This document shows, in pieces, positions 34,386 through 43,440 of a stretch of 64,000 nt of DNA (positions are counted from its first letter, which is position 1; each line of letters opens with the position of its first letter). Where the stretch lies: contig CANSLJ010000017.1 of NCBI GenBank assembly GCA_947647735.1, positions 25,606-89,605 of the forward strand, in the 5' to 3' direction. The position numbers and the translations under genes are program-made. The stretch is from an uncultured bacterium (lineage in GTDB: Bacteria > Bacillota > Clostridia > Lachnospirales > Lachnospiraceae). The notes beneath the pieces are model-generated. The model saw only the letters and a list, made by a program, of their open reading frames with translations. It searched no databases and had not been told where the DNA came from.

Positions 34386-35126
34386 ATGAACACAGAAAAA
34401 AACACACGAAAAAAACAATTCAGAAAAATCTTCTGGGGGATCTTACTCCTGATCGGGGCGATCGCACTGCTGATAGACGGACTGGGATATCTGCATATAT
34501 TCAACTTCTGGTCTTTCTTTTTATCGGCCATCGCCATCGGATTTCTGGTGGACGGCATTCTGGACAGATCCTTTGGACAGATCCTGTTTTCACTGGCATT
34601 CCTGATCATCTTCAACAACAGACTGCTCCATCTGGAAGCGATCACACCCTGGGCCGTGCTCGGCGCCGCCCTGCTCGGCACCATCGGCCTGAACACGATC
34701 TTTCCGAAACGCCCGAAAAACAATCACCCGCACGCTTTCCACCCCTCCGGCGGCCCTCTTCCGACACATGGAAGGGAGGAAGAGATCCTGAGCGGCGAGG
34801 AGATTCATTACGAGGTTTCCTTCGGATCCGCCGTAAAATATATTGTGGGCCGCGATATCAGCCGGGTCTTCCTGAAAAGCCACTTCGGCAATCTGGAAGT
34901 GTACTTCAATGACGCAACGCTCAAGAACAACAACGCAAACGTCTTTGTGGAATGCTCCTTCGGCAATATGGATCTCTATATCCCTGCCGGTTGGAGTGTC
35001 GTCAACAACACAAGGTATTCCTTCGGCAACGTGGAGGAATCCGGCTTCGGCAATCCGAACGGCGGGGCCGCTCTTGTGCTGGACGGAAACGTATCCTTCG
35101 GGCATGTGGAGATCCATCATATCTAA
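34386..35126 (+). CDS. LiaF-like membrane protein with cell-envelope-response domain
   Basis: A 246-residue protein. The N-terminal half holds about four membrane segments (IFWGILLLIGAIALLIDGLGYL and FWSFFLSAIAIGFLVDGIL), followed by a linker rich in His and Pro. The C-terminal 110 residues are a beta-helix-like repeat with SFGSAVKY, SHFGNLEVYF, CSFGNMDLYIP, YSFGNVEE and VSFGHVEIHH, like the LiaF/VraT-type domain that answers cell-wall antibiotics. The start at 34386 is set by GGAGG. It probably works with the LytTR regulator in the same operon and ends in a clear terminator. Confidence 0.82.
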   Translation: MNTEKNTRKKQFRKIFWGILLLIGAIALLIDGLGYLHIFNFWSFFLSAIAIGFLVDGILDRSFGQILFSLAFLIIFNNRLLHLEAITPWAVLGAALLGTIGLNTIFPKRPKNNHPHAFHPSGGPLPTHGREEEILSGEEIHYEVSFGSAVKYIVGRDISRVFLKSHFGNLEVYFNDATLKNNNANVFVECSFGNMDLYIPAGWSVVNNTRYSFGNVEESGFGNPNGGAALVLDGNVSFGHVEIHHI

Positions 35127-35131
35127 CATCC

Positions 35132-35178
35132 AAAAGCGTGTGAAACCTTTGATCAGCCTTCTGTTTCACACGCTTTTT
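35132..35178 (+). terminator. Terminator of the LytTR/LiaF-like operon
   Basis: A 15-bp inverted repeat AAAAGCGTGTGAAAC / GTTTCACACGCTTTT (35132-35146 and 35163-35177) followed by a T, six bases past the stop. Confidence 0.88.
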
Positions 35179-35278
35179 GTATCGTTACGCCACTATTTAT
35201 CCACTGCCGTTTTCTCTATCCGGGATACCTGCTCACACACTCCGCCTGCATCCACACCTCACGCTCCAAAGCACAGAC

Positions 35279-37798
35279 TTATGCCCTGTAGGGCGCAGCT
35301 CCCTCATACTGATTCGACCGCCAGATGATATCCACCAGACGACTGATACATGCCTTCAGATCCTCCGCCTTCAAAGTGCCTTCCGCCAGCTCCTTCTCCA
35401 GATTCTCTTTATCGCTGAACGCTCCCGGCATCACCAGATCGTTTCCTGCCCGCATACAGCCGGATGCGGTACAGTCGGGTCCCTTCTCCGTGGTTGTCCA
35501 GTCTGTCATGATCATTCCCGCAAATCCCCACTCCGAACGGACCACATCCGTACAGATATCATGATGGTTCGCCGCATGAACTCCATTGATCAGATTATAA
35601 CTTGTCATAATGGACATCGGCTGGGATTCCCTCACCGCGATCTCAAAGCCCTTCAGATAAATTTCCCGGAGCGCCCGCTCAGAAAGAATGCTGTCAGAGC
35701 CCATCCTGTTATCTTCCTGATTATTGCAGGCAAGATGCTTGATGGTAGTCCCGCATCCCGGCACGGACTGCACGCCGTCCGTCATCGCAGCCGCCATTTT
35801 TCCGGCAAGCAGCGGATCTTCCGCGTAATATTCAAAGTTTCTGCCGCACAGAGGATTCCGGTGGATGTTCATGCCCGGCGCCAGCCACAGTGTCACGCCG
35901 AACTCCTCCATCTCCCCTCCGACCATATGGCCCAGCTCTTTTACCAGGCCGCAATCCCAGGTCTGTGCCAGCAGCGTCCCCACGGGAATCGCCGTACAAT
36001 ACTGATAATACCGCTCCCCCGGATCCTCCCCCATATCAGGGCAGAAAATACCGCCTTCCAGACTGAAGGAGAAGGGCTTGGGCACGATCCTTCCATTGTC
36101 AACATTATAATGTTTCATCAGCCGGAGCCCCGCCGGTCCGTCCGCCAGAGCGATGGACGCCAGATTTTTATCCCGCGCGCAGCCGCTTGTCTCCCCCGCG
36201 GAACCGGGTACAGAAATACCCGCCGCGCCCAGATTTCCGCCCTGAGCCTTCCCCGGATCTCCACTGGCAAGAGCGATCAGCTCCTCCGTGGAAAGAGTGT
36301 CCACAAAGGCTGCCGCCTCCTCAGACACAAAATCCCTATTTTCCCGATATATGATCTCCCTCTGCAAAAGCGTATCAGTCAGTTTCGTCACTGGCAGATC
36401 ACTCTCCGCCACAAGCTTTGCCAGTTCACTGTACTTTTCCCGCCTTTTTTCCCCGGACTGTTTTAGTTCCTTAAGCGTTTCCTGCAGCGGTGCGATATTT
36501 TTAGTCTTTGTCAGCACAACATCCTTCTCCAGTTTGAGTACAGATACCGGAACACTGGAATCCAGTGAATTTCCAAGCCAGAACACATACTCTCCCTCCT
36601 CCAGCACCCATCCCGGTGTCTTTTCACAATAGGAGGAAAGCTCCTCGGGCCCCACCTCCACTGTAATCTCCTGACTTTCCCCGGGTGCGAGCAGCGATGT
36701 CTTTCCGAAACCGACAAGCCTTCTGTACTCCTTCTCCAACTTACCTGACGGTGCTGTCATATAACACTGCACCACTTCCTTACCGCTGTGGTCCATCCCC
36801 TTATTGGTCACCTTTGCGGTGAGCACAAACTTCTTCTCCTCCTGCTTCCATTTTGCGGAAACAAACACCGTCTCAAAATCCGTATAGGAAAGCCCATAAC
36901 CAAAACCGTATCTCACCGGCACATCAAAGGTATCAAAATAGCGGTAGCCCACATAGATGCCTTCCGTATAAAACTCCTGCTCCACATTGCCGTTATTTCC
37001 TGAAAATGTGGCGCTGTTCGGATAATCCTCATACCGGTACGCCCAACTGTCCGTCAGCTTTCCGGAGGGCGTCACCTCCCCGCTCACCACATCCGCAAAA
37101 GCGTTTCCCCCTTCCATACCGGGCTGCACGATATAGAGTAGCGCCTCAATATTGGAAAACTGTTCCATAAAAGACAGGTCAACAAACCCACCGGTATTGA
37201 CTGCTACAGCCACATGATCATAGGCTGCACAGACAGCGGAAAGCTGCTGGCTCTCCTCCTCCGTCAGTACATAATCCCCCGCACCGCTGCTCCTGTCCTT
37301 CCCCTCTCCTGCCACACGGCTCAAAATATAAAAGGCCACATCCGCATCCGACTTTTCTACAGGACCGCCCGTGGGCATCCTGAAAGGCGTCCGACTGTAA
37401 ATATCAAAAAATTCCGTAGAGTCTTCCTTTCCCGCAGACCTCTCCAGTATATCATCCCGCCATGCCTCTCTTGCCCTCGCATAACGCTCTTCAAAGTCCA
37501 TGATCCAGCTCTCATTCGTGATCTGAAAACCGGCATTTTTCATGCCCTGATAAATGCTGACACTCTCCCGCTCATTCACATCGCCGGAGCCTGTGCCGCC
37601 CTTGACGGTTTTCGATGCCCCCACACCATAGAGAGCCACTTTCGTCCCCTTCTCCAGAGGCAGCAGATGATCCCTGTTTTCCAGCAGCACCATCCCCTCA
37701 GCCGCCGCTTTTCTTGCAAGTGCCCTGTTTCTTATCTCCCGCTCCGTAACCTCCGGAATCCTTGTCCCCGAATAATGTCTTTCCTTCATGATCCGCAT
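35279..37798 (-). CDS. Glycoside hydrolase family 3 enzyme with swapped domains
   Basis: An 839-residue beta-glucosidase-type enzyme in which the usual order is reversed. The GH3 C-terminal alpha/beta domain is first (about residues 15-300, with KAAAEGMVLLEN and GTGSGDVNE), next a fibronectin-like part (about 310-420) with GYGLSYTDFE before it, and then the GH3 N-terminal barrel (about 510-830). The nucleophile is Asp-766 in GMIMTDWT. KHLACNNQEDNRM and GMNIHRNPLCGRNFEYYAEDP are other barrel signatures. No signal peptide is seen, so it should act in the cytoplasm. The start at 37798 has AAAGGAGG upstream. It follows the metH-like gene by 25 bases. Confidence 0.9.
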   Translation of the reverse strand: MRIMKERHYSGTRIPEVTEREIRNRALARKAAAEGMVLLENRDHLLPLEKGTKVALYGVGASKTVKGGTGSGDVNERESVSIYQGMKNAGFQITNESWIMDFEERYARAREAWRDDILERSAGKEDSTEFFDIYSRTPFRMPTGGPVEKSDADVAFYILSRVAGEGKDRSSGAGDYVLTEEESQQLSAVCAAYDHVAVAVNTGGFVDLSFMEQFSNIEALLYIVQPGMEGGNAFADVVSGEVTPSGKLTDSWAYRYEDYPNSATFSGNNGNVEQEFYTEGIYVGYRYFDTFDVPVRYGFGYGLSYTDFETVFVSAKWKQEEKKFVLTAKVTNKGMDHSGKEVVQCYMTAPSGKLEKEYRRLVGFGKTSLLAPGESQEITVEVGPEELSSYCEKTPGWVLEEGEYVFWLGNSLDSSVPVSVLKLEKDVVLTKTKNIAPLQETLKELKQSGEKRREKYSELAKLVAESDLPVTKLTDTLLQREIIYRENRDFVSEEAAAFVDTLSTEELIALASGDPGKAQGGNLGAAGISVPGSAGETSGCARDKNLASIALADGPAGLRLMKHYNVDNGRIVPKPFSFSLEGGIFCPDMGEDPGERYYQYCTAIPVGTLLAQTWDCGLVKELGHMVGGEMEEFGVTLWLAPGMNIHRNPLCGRNFEYYAEDPLLAGKMAAAMTDGVQSVPGCGTTIKHLACNNQEDNRMGSDSILSERALREIYLKGFEIAVRESQPMSIMTSYNLINGVHAANHHDICTDVVRSEWGFAGMIMTDWTTTEKGPDCTASGCMRAGNDLVMPGAFSDKENLEKELAEGTLKAEDLKACISRLVDIIWRSNQYEGAAPYRA

Positions 37799-37823
37799 TA
37801 CGTTTACCCTCCTTTGCGCTATT

Positions 37824-40184
37824 TTACCCCAGCACTTCCTTCGCGATATCCACCGAAGCCTTCGCATCCTTCGCATAATAATCCGCACCGATCTCCATCG
37901 CATAACTCTCCGTCAGCACAGCCCCGCCCACAAAGATCCTGCAGGCATGTCCGCTCTCTCTGAGGGCGGCGATGGTCTTCTGCATGGAGGAAACCGTAGT
38001 CGTCATCAGCGCGGAAAGCCCCACCAGAGACACATCCTCCTTTATCACGGCATCCACCACCGCATCCACCGGCACATCTCTGCCCAGATCGATCACCTGA
38101 TATCCATAATTTTCCAGCACCACCCGGACAATATTTTTTCCGATATCATGAATATCGCCTTCCACCGTCGCCATCACGATCTTTCCTTTGGAAAGGCTCT
38201 CTCCTCCCCTGCCTGCTATCCTCGTTTTGATCAGGTCAAAACCGGCGCAGGCGGCATTTGCCGCATTGATCAGCTGCGGCAGGAAAATCTGCTGCTTCTC
38301 ATATTTTTCCCCGACAATATCCAGCGCAGGGATCAGCTTTAAGTTGATCACATCCAGTTCCGACATGGTCTCCAGATGCTTCTCTGTCAGGTTTGCAACT
38401 TCCTGTTTTAAACCCTTTATCACCGCTGTCTCAATATCCATTTCTGTCGATGCTAAAGGCGCCGCCTTCTCCTGCACCGCACCCGCGAACCGCTCGATAT
38501 AAGCCGCCGAGTCCACATCCTCCCCGGATAAAGCACGATAGGAAAAGACCATATCCATGATCTCCTTCTGGTTCGGGTTGATGATCGGGAAATCCAGCCC
38601 GCAGCACATCGCCTGCGTTAAAAAGCTGGCGGTAATATGGATTCTCTCCGGCAGGCCGAAAGAAATGTTGCTGACGCCCAGCACGCAGTGCAGTCCCATC
38701 TCCTCATGGACATAGCGCACCGCTTTTAACGTCTCCGCCGCCTGTTTCTGCTGTGCGGAAATGGTCAGCGTCAGACAGTCTATCATCACATCCTCCCGTG
38801 GAATGCCATAACTTTCCGCCGCTGCCACGATCCGCTTTGCAATGGCAATCCTCGCTTCTGCGGAATCCGGAATCCCGCCCTTATCCATGGTCAGTCCTAC
38901 CACCGCCGCACCGTATTTTTTCACGATAGGCAACACCTTTTCCAGCACTTCCTGTTCTCCGTTCACGGAATTGACGATCGCCCTTCCGTTGCAGGCACGC
39001 AGTCCCGCCTCTATCGCCTCCGGATCGGAGGAATCTATCTGAAGCGGCAGAGAGACAACACTCTGCACTGCTTTGACTACTCTGGTCATCATCTCCGCCT
39101 CCTCGATCCCCGGCAGCCCCACATTGATATCCAGAATATCCGCCCCGGCGTCCGCCTGTTCGATGGCACGCTCCATGATATAGTTCATATCATTCTCCCG
39201 CAGCGCCTGCTGAAACCGTTTCTTCCCCGTGGGATTGATCCGCTCGCCGATCACACGGAGCCCGCCGAACTCCGCCACTTCCCCCGCCGAGCAGACGCCC
39301 CGGCGGAGCGTTTTCTCCGCATACTCTGCCGCTTGCTTATTTAAGGGTTCTTCCTCCAGATGCTTCACCAGCGCCTTAATAAACTCCGGATTCGTCCCGC
39401 AGCATCCCCCGAAGATGGAAGCCCCCAGCTTCGGAAACTCCGTCATATATTTCCCGAACTCCTCCGCTCCCATGCTGTAATTTCCTGTAGCCGGATCAGG
39501 CAGCCCCGCATTGGGCTTTACAATGACCGGCAGATCTGTCCACTGCCGCATCTCCCTGATCAGGGGAACCAGTTCCTTTGGTCCCAATGAACAGTTCACG
39601 CCCAGCGCATCCACTCCCAGTCCCGTCAGCGTCAGCGCCATCGCCGCCACCGTCGTTCCCGTAAAGGTTCGCCCGGATGCCTCAAAACTCATAGTTGTCC
39701 AGATCGGCAGATCGCTGTTCTCCTTCGCCGCCAGCACCGCTGCCTTCACCTCATACAGATCCGTCATCGTCTCAAATATGACCAGATCCACCCCGCAGGC
39801 TTCTCCCGCCTTCACCACCTGCGCATAGATCTCATAAGCCCTCTCAAAGGAAAGCATGCCAAGAGGCTCTAACAGTTCCCCGATAGGCCCCACATCCAGC
39901 GCCACTTTCGCCTTCCCGCCTGCCGCCCGTTTTGCAATAGCGACATTGGCGGAGACCACCTCCTCCACCGTATGTCCGGTTCCCTCCAATTTATGGGCAT
40001 TGGCGCCAAAGGTATTGGCGTACAAAACTTCACTGCCCGCTTCTATATAACTGCGCTGCACCCTCTCCACTACATCCGGGTGCTCTATCGCAAAAATTTC
40101 AGGCCTCTCTCCCAGCCCCAGGCCCGCCGCCTGCAGCATGGTTCCCATACCCCCATCAAGAATGATCCTGTTTTTCATCAGCAT
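37824..40184 (-). CDS. B12-dependent methionine synthase without reactivation domain
   Basis: A 786-residue protein with three of the four MetH modules. Residues 1-300 are the homocysteine-binding domain with zinc ligands in GVNCSLGP and FGGCCGTNPEF. Residues about 315-560 are the pterin-binding domain (GERINPTGKK). Residues about 580-786 hold the cobalamin cap and Rossmann domains with EGDIHDIGKN, whose His binds cobalt. It transfers the methyl group of 5-methyltetrahydrofolate to homocysteine. The SAM-dependent reactivation domain of full MetH (over 1,200 residues) is absent and is encoded separately at 45008. The start at 40184 follows AAGGAGG; 40178 is the alternative. Confidence 0.92.
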   Translation of the reverse strand: MLMKNRIILDGGMGTMLQAAGLGLGERPEIFAIEHPDVVERVQRSYIEAGSEVLYANTFGANAHKLEGTGHTVEEVVSANVAIAKRAAGGKAKVALDVGPIGELLEPLGMLSFERAYEIYAQVVKAGEACGVDLVIFETMTDLYEVKAAVLAAKENSDLPIWTTMSFEASGRTFTGTTVAAMALTLTGLGVDALGVNCSLGPKELVPLIREMRQWTDLPVIVKPNAGLPDPATGNYSMGAEEFGKYMTEFPKLGASIFGGCCGTNPEFIKALVKHLEEEPLNKQAAEYAEKTLRRGVCSAGEVAEFGGLRVIGERINPTGKKRFQQALRENDMNYIMERAIEQADAGADILDINVGLPGIEEAEMMTRVVKAVQSVVSLPLQIDSSDPEAIEAGLRACNGRAIVNSVNGEQEVLEKVLPIVKKYGAAVVGLTMDKGGIPDSAEARIAIAKRIVAAAESYGIPREDVMIDCLTLTISAQQKQAAETLKAVRYVHEEMGLHCVLGVSNISFGLPERIHITASFLTQAMCCGLDFPIINPNQKEIMDMVFSYRALSGEDVDSAAYIERFAGAVQEKAAPLASTEMDIETAVIKGLKQEVANLTEKHLETMSELDVINLKLIPALDIVGEKYEKQQIFLPQLINAANAACAGFDLIKTRIAGRGGESLSKGKIVMATVEGDIHDIGKNIVRVVLENYGYQVIDLGRDVPVDAVVDAVIKEDVSLVGLSALMTTTVSSMQKTIAALRESGHACRIFVGGAVLTESYAMEIGADYYAKDAKASVDIAKEVLG

Positions 40185-40223
40185 CCTCTCCTCCTTTTCC
40201 GATTGTCCGCTTTACTCAGGCAT

Positions 40224-40253
40224 AGTATAGCATAACCGCCACTCTCCCTGCAA
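40224..40253 (-). promoter_or_regulatory. Promoter of the methionine synthase gene
   Basis: On the minus strand TTGCAG (40248-40253) and TATACT (40224-40229) with an 18-base spacer, 40 bases before the start codon. The leader is too short to hold a SAM or cobalamin riboswitch. Confidence 0.5.
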
Positions 40254-40265
40254 ATCAAATTGTGA

Positions 40266-40330
40266 ACGGAGCACTTTCCCATATAATAAAAGTGCCCCGT
40301 TTCATGGTTTCCCTCAAAACGGAGCACTTT
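40266..40330 (-). terminator. Terminator of the UlaABC-type operon with a third, competing arm
   Basis: On the minus strand AAAGTGCTCCGTTTT (40316-40330) pairs with AAACGGGGCACTTT (40289-40302), with one mismatch, and TTTATTATAT follows: a normal terminator. A second copy of the first arm lies at 40266-40277 and could pair with the middle arm instead. Confidence 0.65.
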
Positions 40331-40369
40331 ATTATATATAAATACCCTCTTGTCTTACAAACATTATCC

Positions 40370-41653
40370 TTAGAACAATGCGAACAGTTTCGCTACAGAA
40401 CCTTCCAGAATACCCCACAGGGAGAAGTCCTGTCCGCCGTATACCAGCATCCAGTCATTGATGGTGTGGTTGAAGAAGTATGCGCCAAAGCCAACCAGAA
40501 GAACCATCAGGATACCGTTTACGATGGAAGCGATCACGCAGCCTCTCAATCCGCCGTAAGCGTTTGCTACGATAGCCGCACAGCCCGCCTCAAAGAAACA
40601 GGTAAATGCCAGCGGAATAACAACTGTCGGGAAAATACCCATCGGCAGTGTGATCAGGATCGTCAATGTGGAAGAAACCAGTGCACACAGGAAACCGATG
40701 ATCAGGGCATTGGGTGCCATATTAAACAGTACAGGGCAGTCCAGAGACGGGATCGCGCCGGGAACAACCTTGGTTGCGATACCCTGGAAAGCCGGAACGA
40801 TTTCCGCGATCAGCATACGAACGCCGAGCAGCAGGATCGTAACGCCCACACCGAATGTCATACATTTTGTAAAGTAATATGTAAATGCGCCTGCAGGCTC
40901 ATAACCGAATACTTCTGACGGTGCATAACCGTTTATCTTCAGGATGATCGCCATCGCCAGATAGGTGATCAGGATCACGATGGAGCCGGTGATGGATATC
41001 TCACGGAGGAAGTTAAGCCCTTTCGGGAAATTGATATCTTCCGTAGATTTATCTTTATTACCTGTCACTTTCGCAACACCTGCCGCAACCAGAGACAATG
41101 TGGTTGTCGGATGCGCGATAGAGAAACTGTCGGAACCGGTAACTTTCTTTACCAGCGGATGCATCAGGTTCGGTGCAACGATCATATATACAGCAGTAAA
41201 CGCCCCTGCCAGAATAACCAGTTTTGCCCCGGAAAGCCCTGCGTCAACACCGCCCGCGATGAACACATAAGGGAACCAGTATAGCATATGCCCTGTCAGG
41301 AACACGCATTTCCACTTTTTGGAAAAACGGGCAAAGATCAGGTTGATCGCAAAACCGATGATCATAACAAGACCGATCTGCGTACCGTACTGTCCGCCGA
41401 TATCAACGGATTCGGACTGAACCGCCTGAGGCATGAAAGTACAGAATGCCGTGCTGACATCACCCACCGTACCGGAGATAATGCTGACACCCTGATTGAG
41501 CACAAAATAACCTATAGCCGTCATAAAAACGCCGCGAAGCACTTCGCTGAAAGATTTCTTCTGAAGAAGAAGGCCGATCAGGGCGATAAGGGAAATAAAG
41601 ATCGCACCCTGGCCGAATATCTGATTGATTATAAAGTCAAGAACAGCTTGCAT
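40370..41653 (-). CDS. PTS transporter IIC of the ascorbate (UlaA/SgaT) type
   Basis: A 427-residue membrane protein with about ten to twelve transmembrane segments and the UlaA/SgaT signature regions (GYFVLNQGVSIISGTVGDVS, MPQAVQSESVDIGGQYGTQIG). It is the channel part of a PTS that phosphorylates its sugar during entry. It is the third gene of a IIA-IIB-IIC operon. The genes used for ascorbate breakdown (UlaD, UlaE, UlaF, UlaG) are not in the window; a SIS isomerase and HAD phosphatase are divergently encoded instead. The substrate may therefore be another sugar acid or amino sugar. Confidence 0.88.
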   Translation of the reverse strand: MQAVLDFIINQIFGQGAIFISLIALIGLLLQKKSFSEVLRGVFMTAIGYFVLNQGVSIISGTVGDVSTAFCTFMPQAVQSESVDIGGQYGTQIGLVMIIGFAINLIFARFSKKWKCVFLTGHMLYWFPYVFIAGGVDAGLSGAKLVILAGAFTAVYMIVAPNLMHPLVKKVTGSDSFSIAHPTTTLSLVAAGVAKVTGNKDKSTEDINFPKGLNFLREISITGSIVILITYLAMAIILKINGYAPSEVFGYEPAGAFTYYFTKCMTFGVGVTILLLGVRMLIAEIVPAFQGIATKVVPGAIPSLDCPVLFNMAPNALIIGFLCALVSSTLTILITLPMGIFPTVVIPLAFTCFFEAGCAAIVANAYGGLRGCVIASIVNGILMVLLVGFGAYFFNHTINDWMLVYGGQDFSLWGILEGSVAKLFALF

Positions 41654-41681
41654 AACAAATCCTCCTACATCTCATTAACAC

Positions 41682-41972
41682 TTATTCATTGATCGTTTCA
41701 AAAAATCCAAGAACTTTTTCGGCAACTTCCTTGTCATCCATAAAATTATTGATGACGATGACCGGCACCTTGGCGCGGTCTATCATTCTCTCCGCCAGTT
41801 CCGCAGATGTGAAGATCACATCACAGTCGGCAGAACATGCTGTACCTACGTCACCACAGAAGGTACGCGCCGTGAGCTTATTGTCATTTAATATCTGATC
41901 GATCTTGATCCGAAGAAATAACGATGAACCACAGCCAAAACCGCATACTGCCTGAATTTTGATTTCTTTCAT
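41682..41972 (-). CDS. PTS IIB protein of the ascorbate type
   Basis: A 96-residue cytoplasmic phosphocarrier. The phosphocysteine loop AVCGFGCGSSLFLRIK has Cys-10 where UlaB carries its active Cys; Cys-14 stands where Gln is usual. It receives phosphate from the IIA protein and passes it to the sugar at the IIC channel. It lies 28 bases before the IIC gene and 77 bases after the IIA gene. Confidence 0.88.
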   Translation of the reverse strand: MKEIKIQAVCGFGCGSSLFLRIKIDQILNDNKLTARTFCGDVGTACSADCDVIFTSAELAERMIDRAKVPVIVINNFMDDKEVAEKVLGFFETINE

Positions 41973-42049
41973 TTACATCCCCCATTTCTTTTTGAAACTA
42001 TACCGGGCGCTTTTCAAAAAAGCGCTCTGATACCCTTTTGGTTCCTGTT

Positions 42050-42487
42050 TTAAACATGATGCAAAATACCGTACAGCTCATCCACCGTCTCTGCCGCCGC
42101 CATCTTTCCGAAGATGTCTTCCTCCCCCAGAGCAAGCGCCACTTTCTGAAGCGCCCGTATATGGGAGTCCTGATCAACGCACGCCACGCAGAGCATTACC
42201 GAGACCGGATCGTTTGCGCTTCCGAAACATACCGGCTCTTCCAGCGTGATCAGCGCCATGTCCTCATGAAGGACCGCCTCACAGGGTGCGGCATGTGCCA
42301 GTGCGAATCCCGGCATGATCACAATATAGGGCCCGTACTCTTTTACGGCTTCTATCATGGCATTGATATACCCGTCCGTAATACTGCCGGCTTCCTTTAA
42401 TACTGTCCCCACCTGCCGGATCGCTTCCTGCCAGTCTCCCGCCGGCAGTTTCACTCTCATGTTTTCCTTTTTGATGATTGCTTCCAT
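42050..42487 (-). CDS. PTS IIA protein of the ascorbate/mannitol type
   Basis: A 145-residue cytoplasmic IIA protein. The phosphorylated His is His-65 in PGFALAHAAP, the pattern of the UlaC group. It accepts phosphate from HPr. It is the first gene of the operon, with GAGGTGTGAAAA as ribosome-binding site and a well-formed promoter with a GntR-type element around it. Confidence 0.88.
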   Translation of the reverse strand: MEAIIKKENMRVKLPAGDWQEAIRQVGTVLKEAGSITDGYINAMIEAVKEYGPYIVIMPGFALAHAAPCEAVLHEDMALITLEEPVCFGSANDPVSVMLCVACVDQDSHIRALQKVALALGEEDIFGKMAAAETVDELYGILHHV

Positions 42488-42499
42488 TTTTCACACCTC

Positions 42500-42545
42500 A
42501 CAACTTGTATATTGCCAATATACCACTTGTCTTGTACAAATGCAA
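42500..42545 (-). promoter_or_regulatory. Promoter and probable GntR sites of the PTS operon
   Basis: On the minus strand TTGCAT (42540-42545) and TATATT (42517-42522) are 17 bases apart. The spacer holds CTTGTACAA, and ACAACTTGTAT (42500-42510) lies just after the expected start of transcription. The latter 11 bases are identical to the core of the palindrome at 42628-42646, so the GntR-family protein probably represses this operon. Confidence 0.6.
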
Positions 42546-42596
42546 CCAAAATTTTTTATTTTTTTCATCTTTTTTTAATATTTTTTCATTTTTCCA

Positions 42597-42646
42597 TTGA
42601 AAACAAAAATATTCTTTGCTATAATCCATAATACAACTTGTATTAT
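42597..42646 (+). promoter_or_regulatory. Promoter of the GntR gene with a palindromic operator
   Basis: TTGAAA (42597-42602) and TATAAT (42620-42625) with a 17-base spacer make a strong sigma-A promoter. Directly after the -10 box is ATAATACAACTTGTATTAT (42628-42646), a palindrome with 9-bp arms and one central base. Its place at the transcription start fits autoregulation by the GntR protein. Confidence 0.75.
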
Positions 42647-42679
42647 CCCTACTATATTTATGTTGACAGGAGACAGATC

Positions 42680-43414
42680 ATGGCTTCATCCAATCCTAAC
42701 GGACATACTACCAAATATGCTTATCTCGTTGAAAATCTCCAGGAACTGGTGGAAGAACTTCAGGCTTCGGCGACTGACTGTTTTCCGACGGAACGTGAAT
42801 TGTGTGAGCAATATGGTGTCAGCCGGGTTACAGTGCGAAAGGCTCTGGACGAGCTCGAGAAATCTGGTTATATCTACCGTATTCAGGGAAAAGGCGCCTT
42901 TGTCTACCAGAAAAAGATCCAGCAGACATTGTTCCATCTGAGCAGCTTCTCCGAAGATATGCACGCAAGACAGATGAGCAGCGGTTCCAGGGTCCTTGCT
43001 GTGGAAACCATCTCGGCCTCCTCGAAGATTGCCGAAAAGCTTCATGTAGAAGAGGGATCCCCTGTCATCCTGTTGAAACGGCTCCGTCTGGCAAACCATG
43101 TGCCTATGGCGTTGGAGACATGCCACCTGATCTATCCGGTGGGCAATATCGTAAAAAAACATATTGTGGATAATGTGTCTCTGTATGAACTCATCAGAAA
43201 GGAATGCGGCATCAAGCTGGTTCACGCGGAACAGAGTATCGGCGTCGGCCTTCTTGAACCCTGGGAGCTCTCTCTGTTCGGGAAAGATGTCCCCTCTTAC
43301 TCCCTCCAGATGACAAGGCAGACTTTTGATGAGAACGGACGGGCTGTGGAATTTGTAGAGTCCAAATATCGTGGGGATCAGTATTCTTATCACATCAGCA
43401 TTAAAACAGAATAA
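42680..43414 (+). CDS. GntR-family regulator with UTRA domain
   Basis: A 244-residue regulator. Residues about 10-75 hold the winged helix-turn-helix (CFPTERELCEQYGVSRVTVRKALDELEKSGYIYRIQGKGAFV), and residues about 100-240 a UTRA ligand domain of the HutC/YvoA branch (VILLKRLRLANHVPMALETCHL and DENGRAVEFVESKYRGDQYSY). The start at 42680 has AGGAGA seven bases upstream; an in-frame ATG at 42638 lies inside the operator and is not used. It diverges from the PTS operon and is followed by SIS and HAD genes. The effector is probably a phosphorylated sugar. Confidence 0.93.
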   Translation: MASSNPNGHTTKYAYLVENLQELVEELQASATDCFPTERELCEQYGVSRVTVRKALDELEKSGYIYRIQGKGAFVYQKKIQQTLFHLSSFSEDMHARQMSSGSRVLAVETISASSKIAEKLHVEEGSPVILLKRLRLANHVPMALETCHLIYPVGNIVKKHIVDNVSLYELIRKECGIKLVHAEQSIGVGLLEPWELSLFGKDVPSYSLQMTRQTFDENGRAVEFVESKYRGDQYSYHISIKTE

Positions 43415-43440
43415 AAATATAAGAAGCAGGAGGAATCTGC

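Noticed and set aside
35177-36466. A 429-codon plus-strand frame opposite the GH3 gene
   Set aside because: It is antisense to a clear GH3 domain, rich in His, Arg and Pro, and lacks a start signal.
40185-40289. Possible SAM or cobalamin riboswitch before methionine synthase
   Set aside because: Only about 40 bases lie between the promoter and the start codon and no conserved riboswitch core was found.
40370-42487. Naming the PTS genes ulaA, ulaB and ulaC
   Set aside because: Family likeness is good, but the rest of the ascorbate pathway is missing here, so the substrate would be implied without support.
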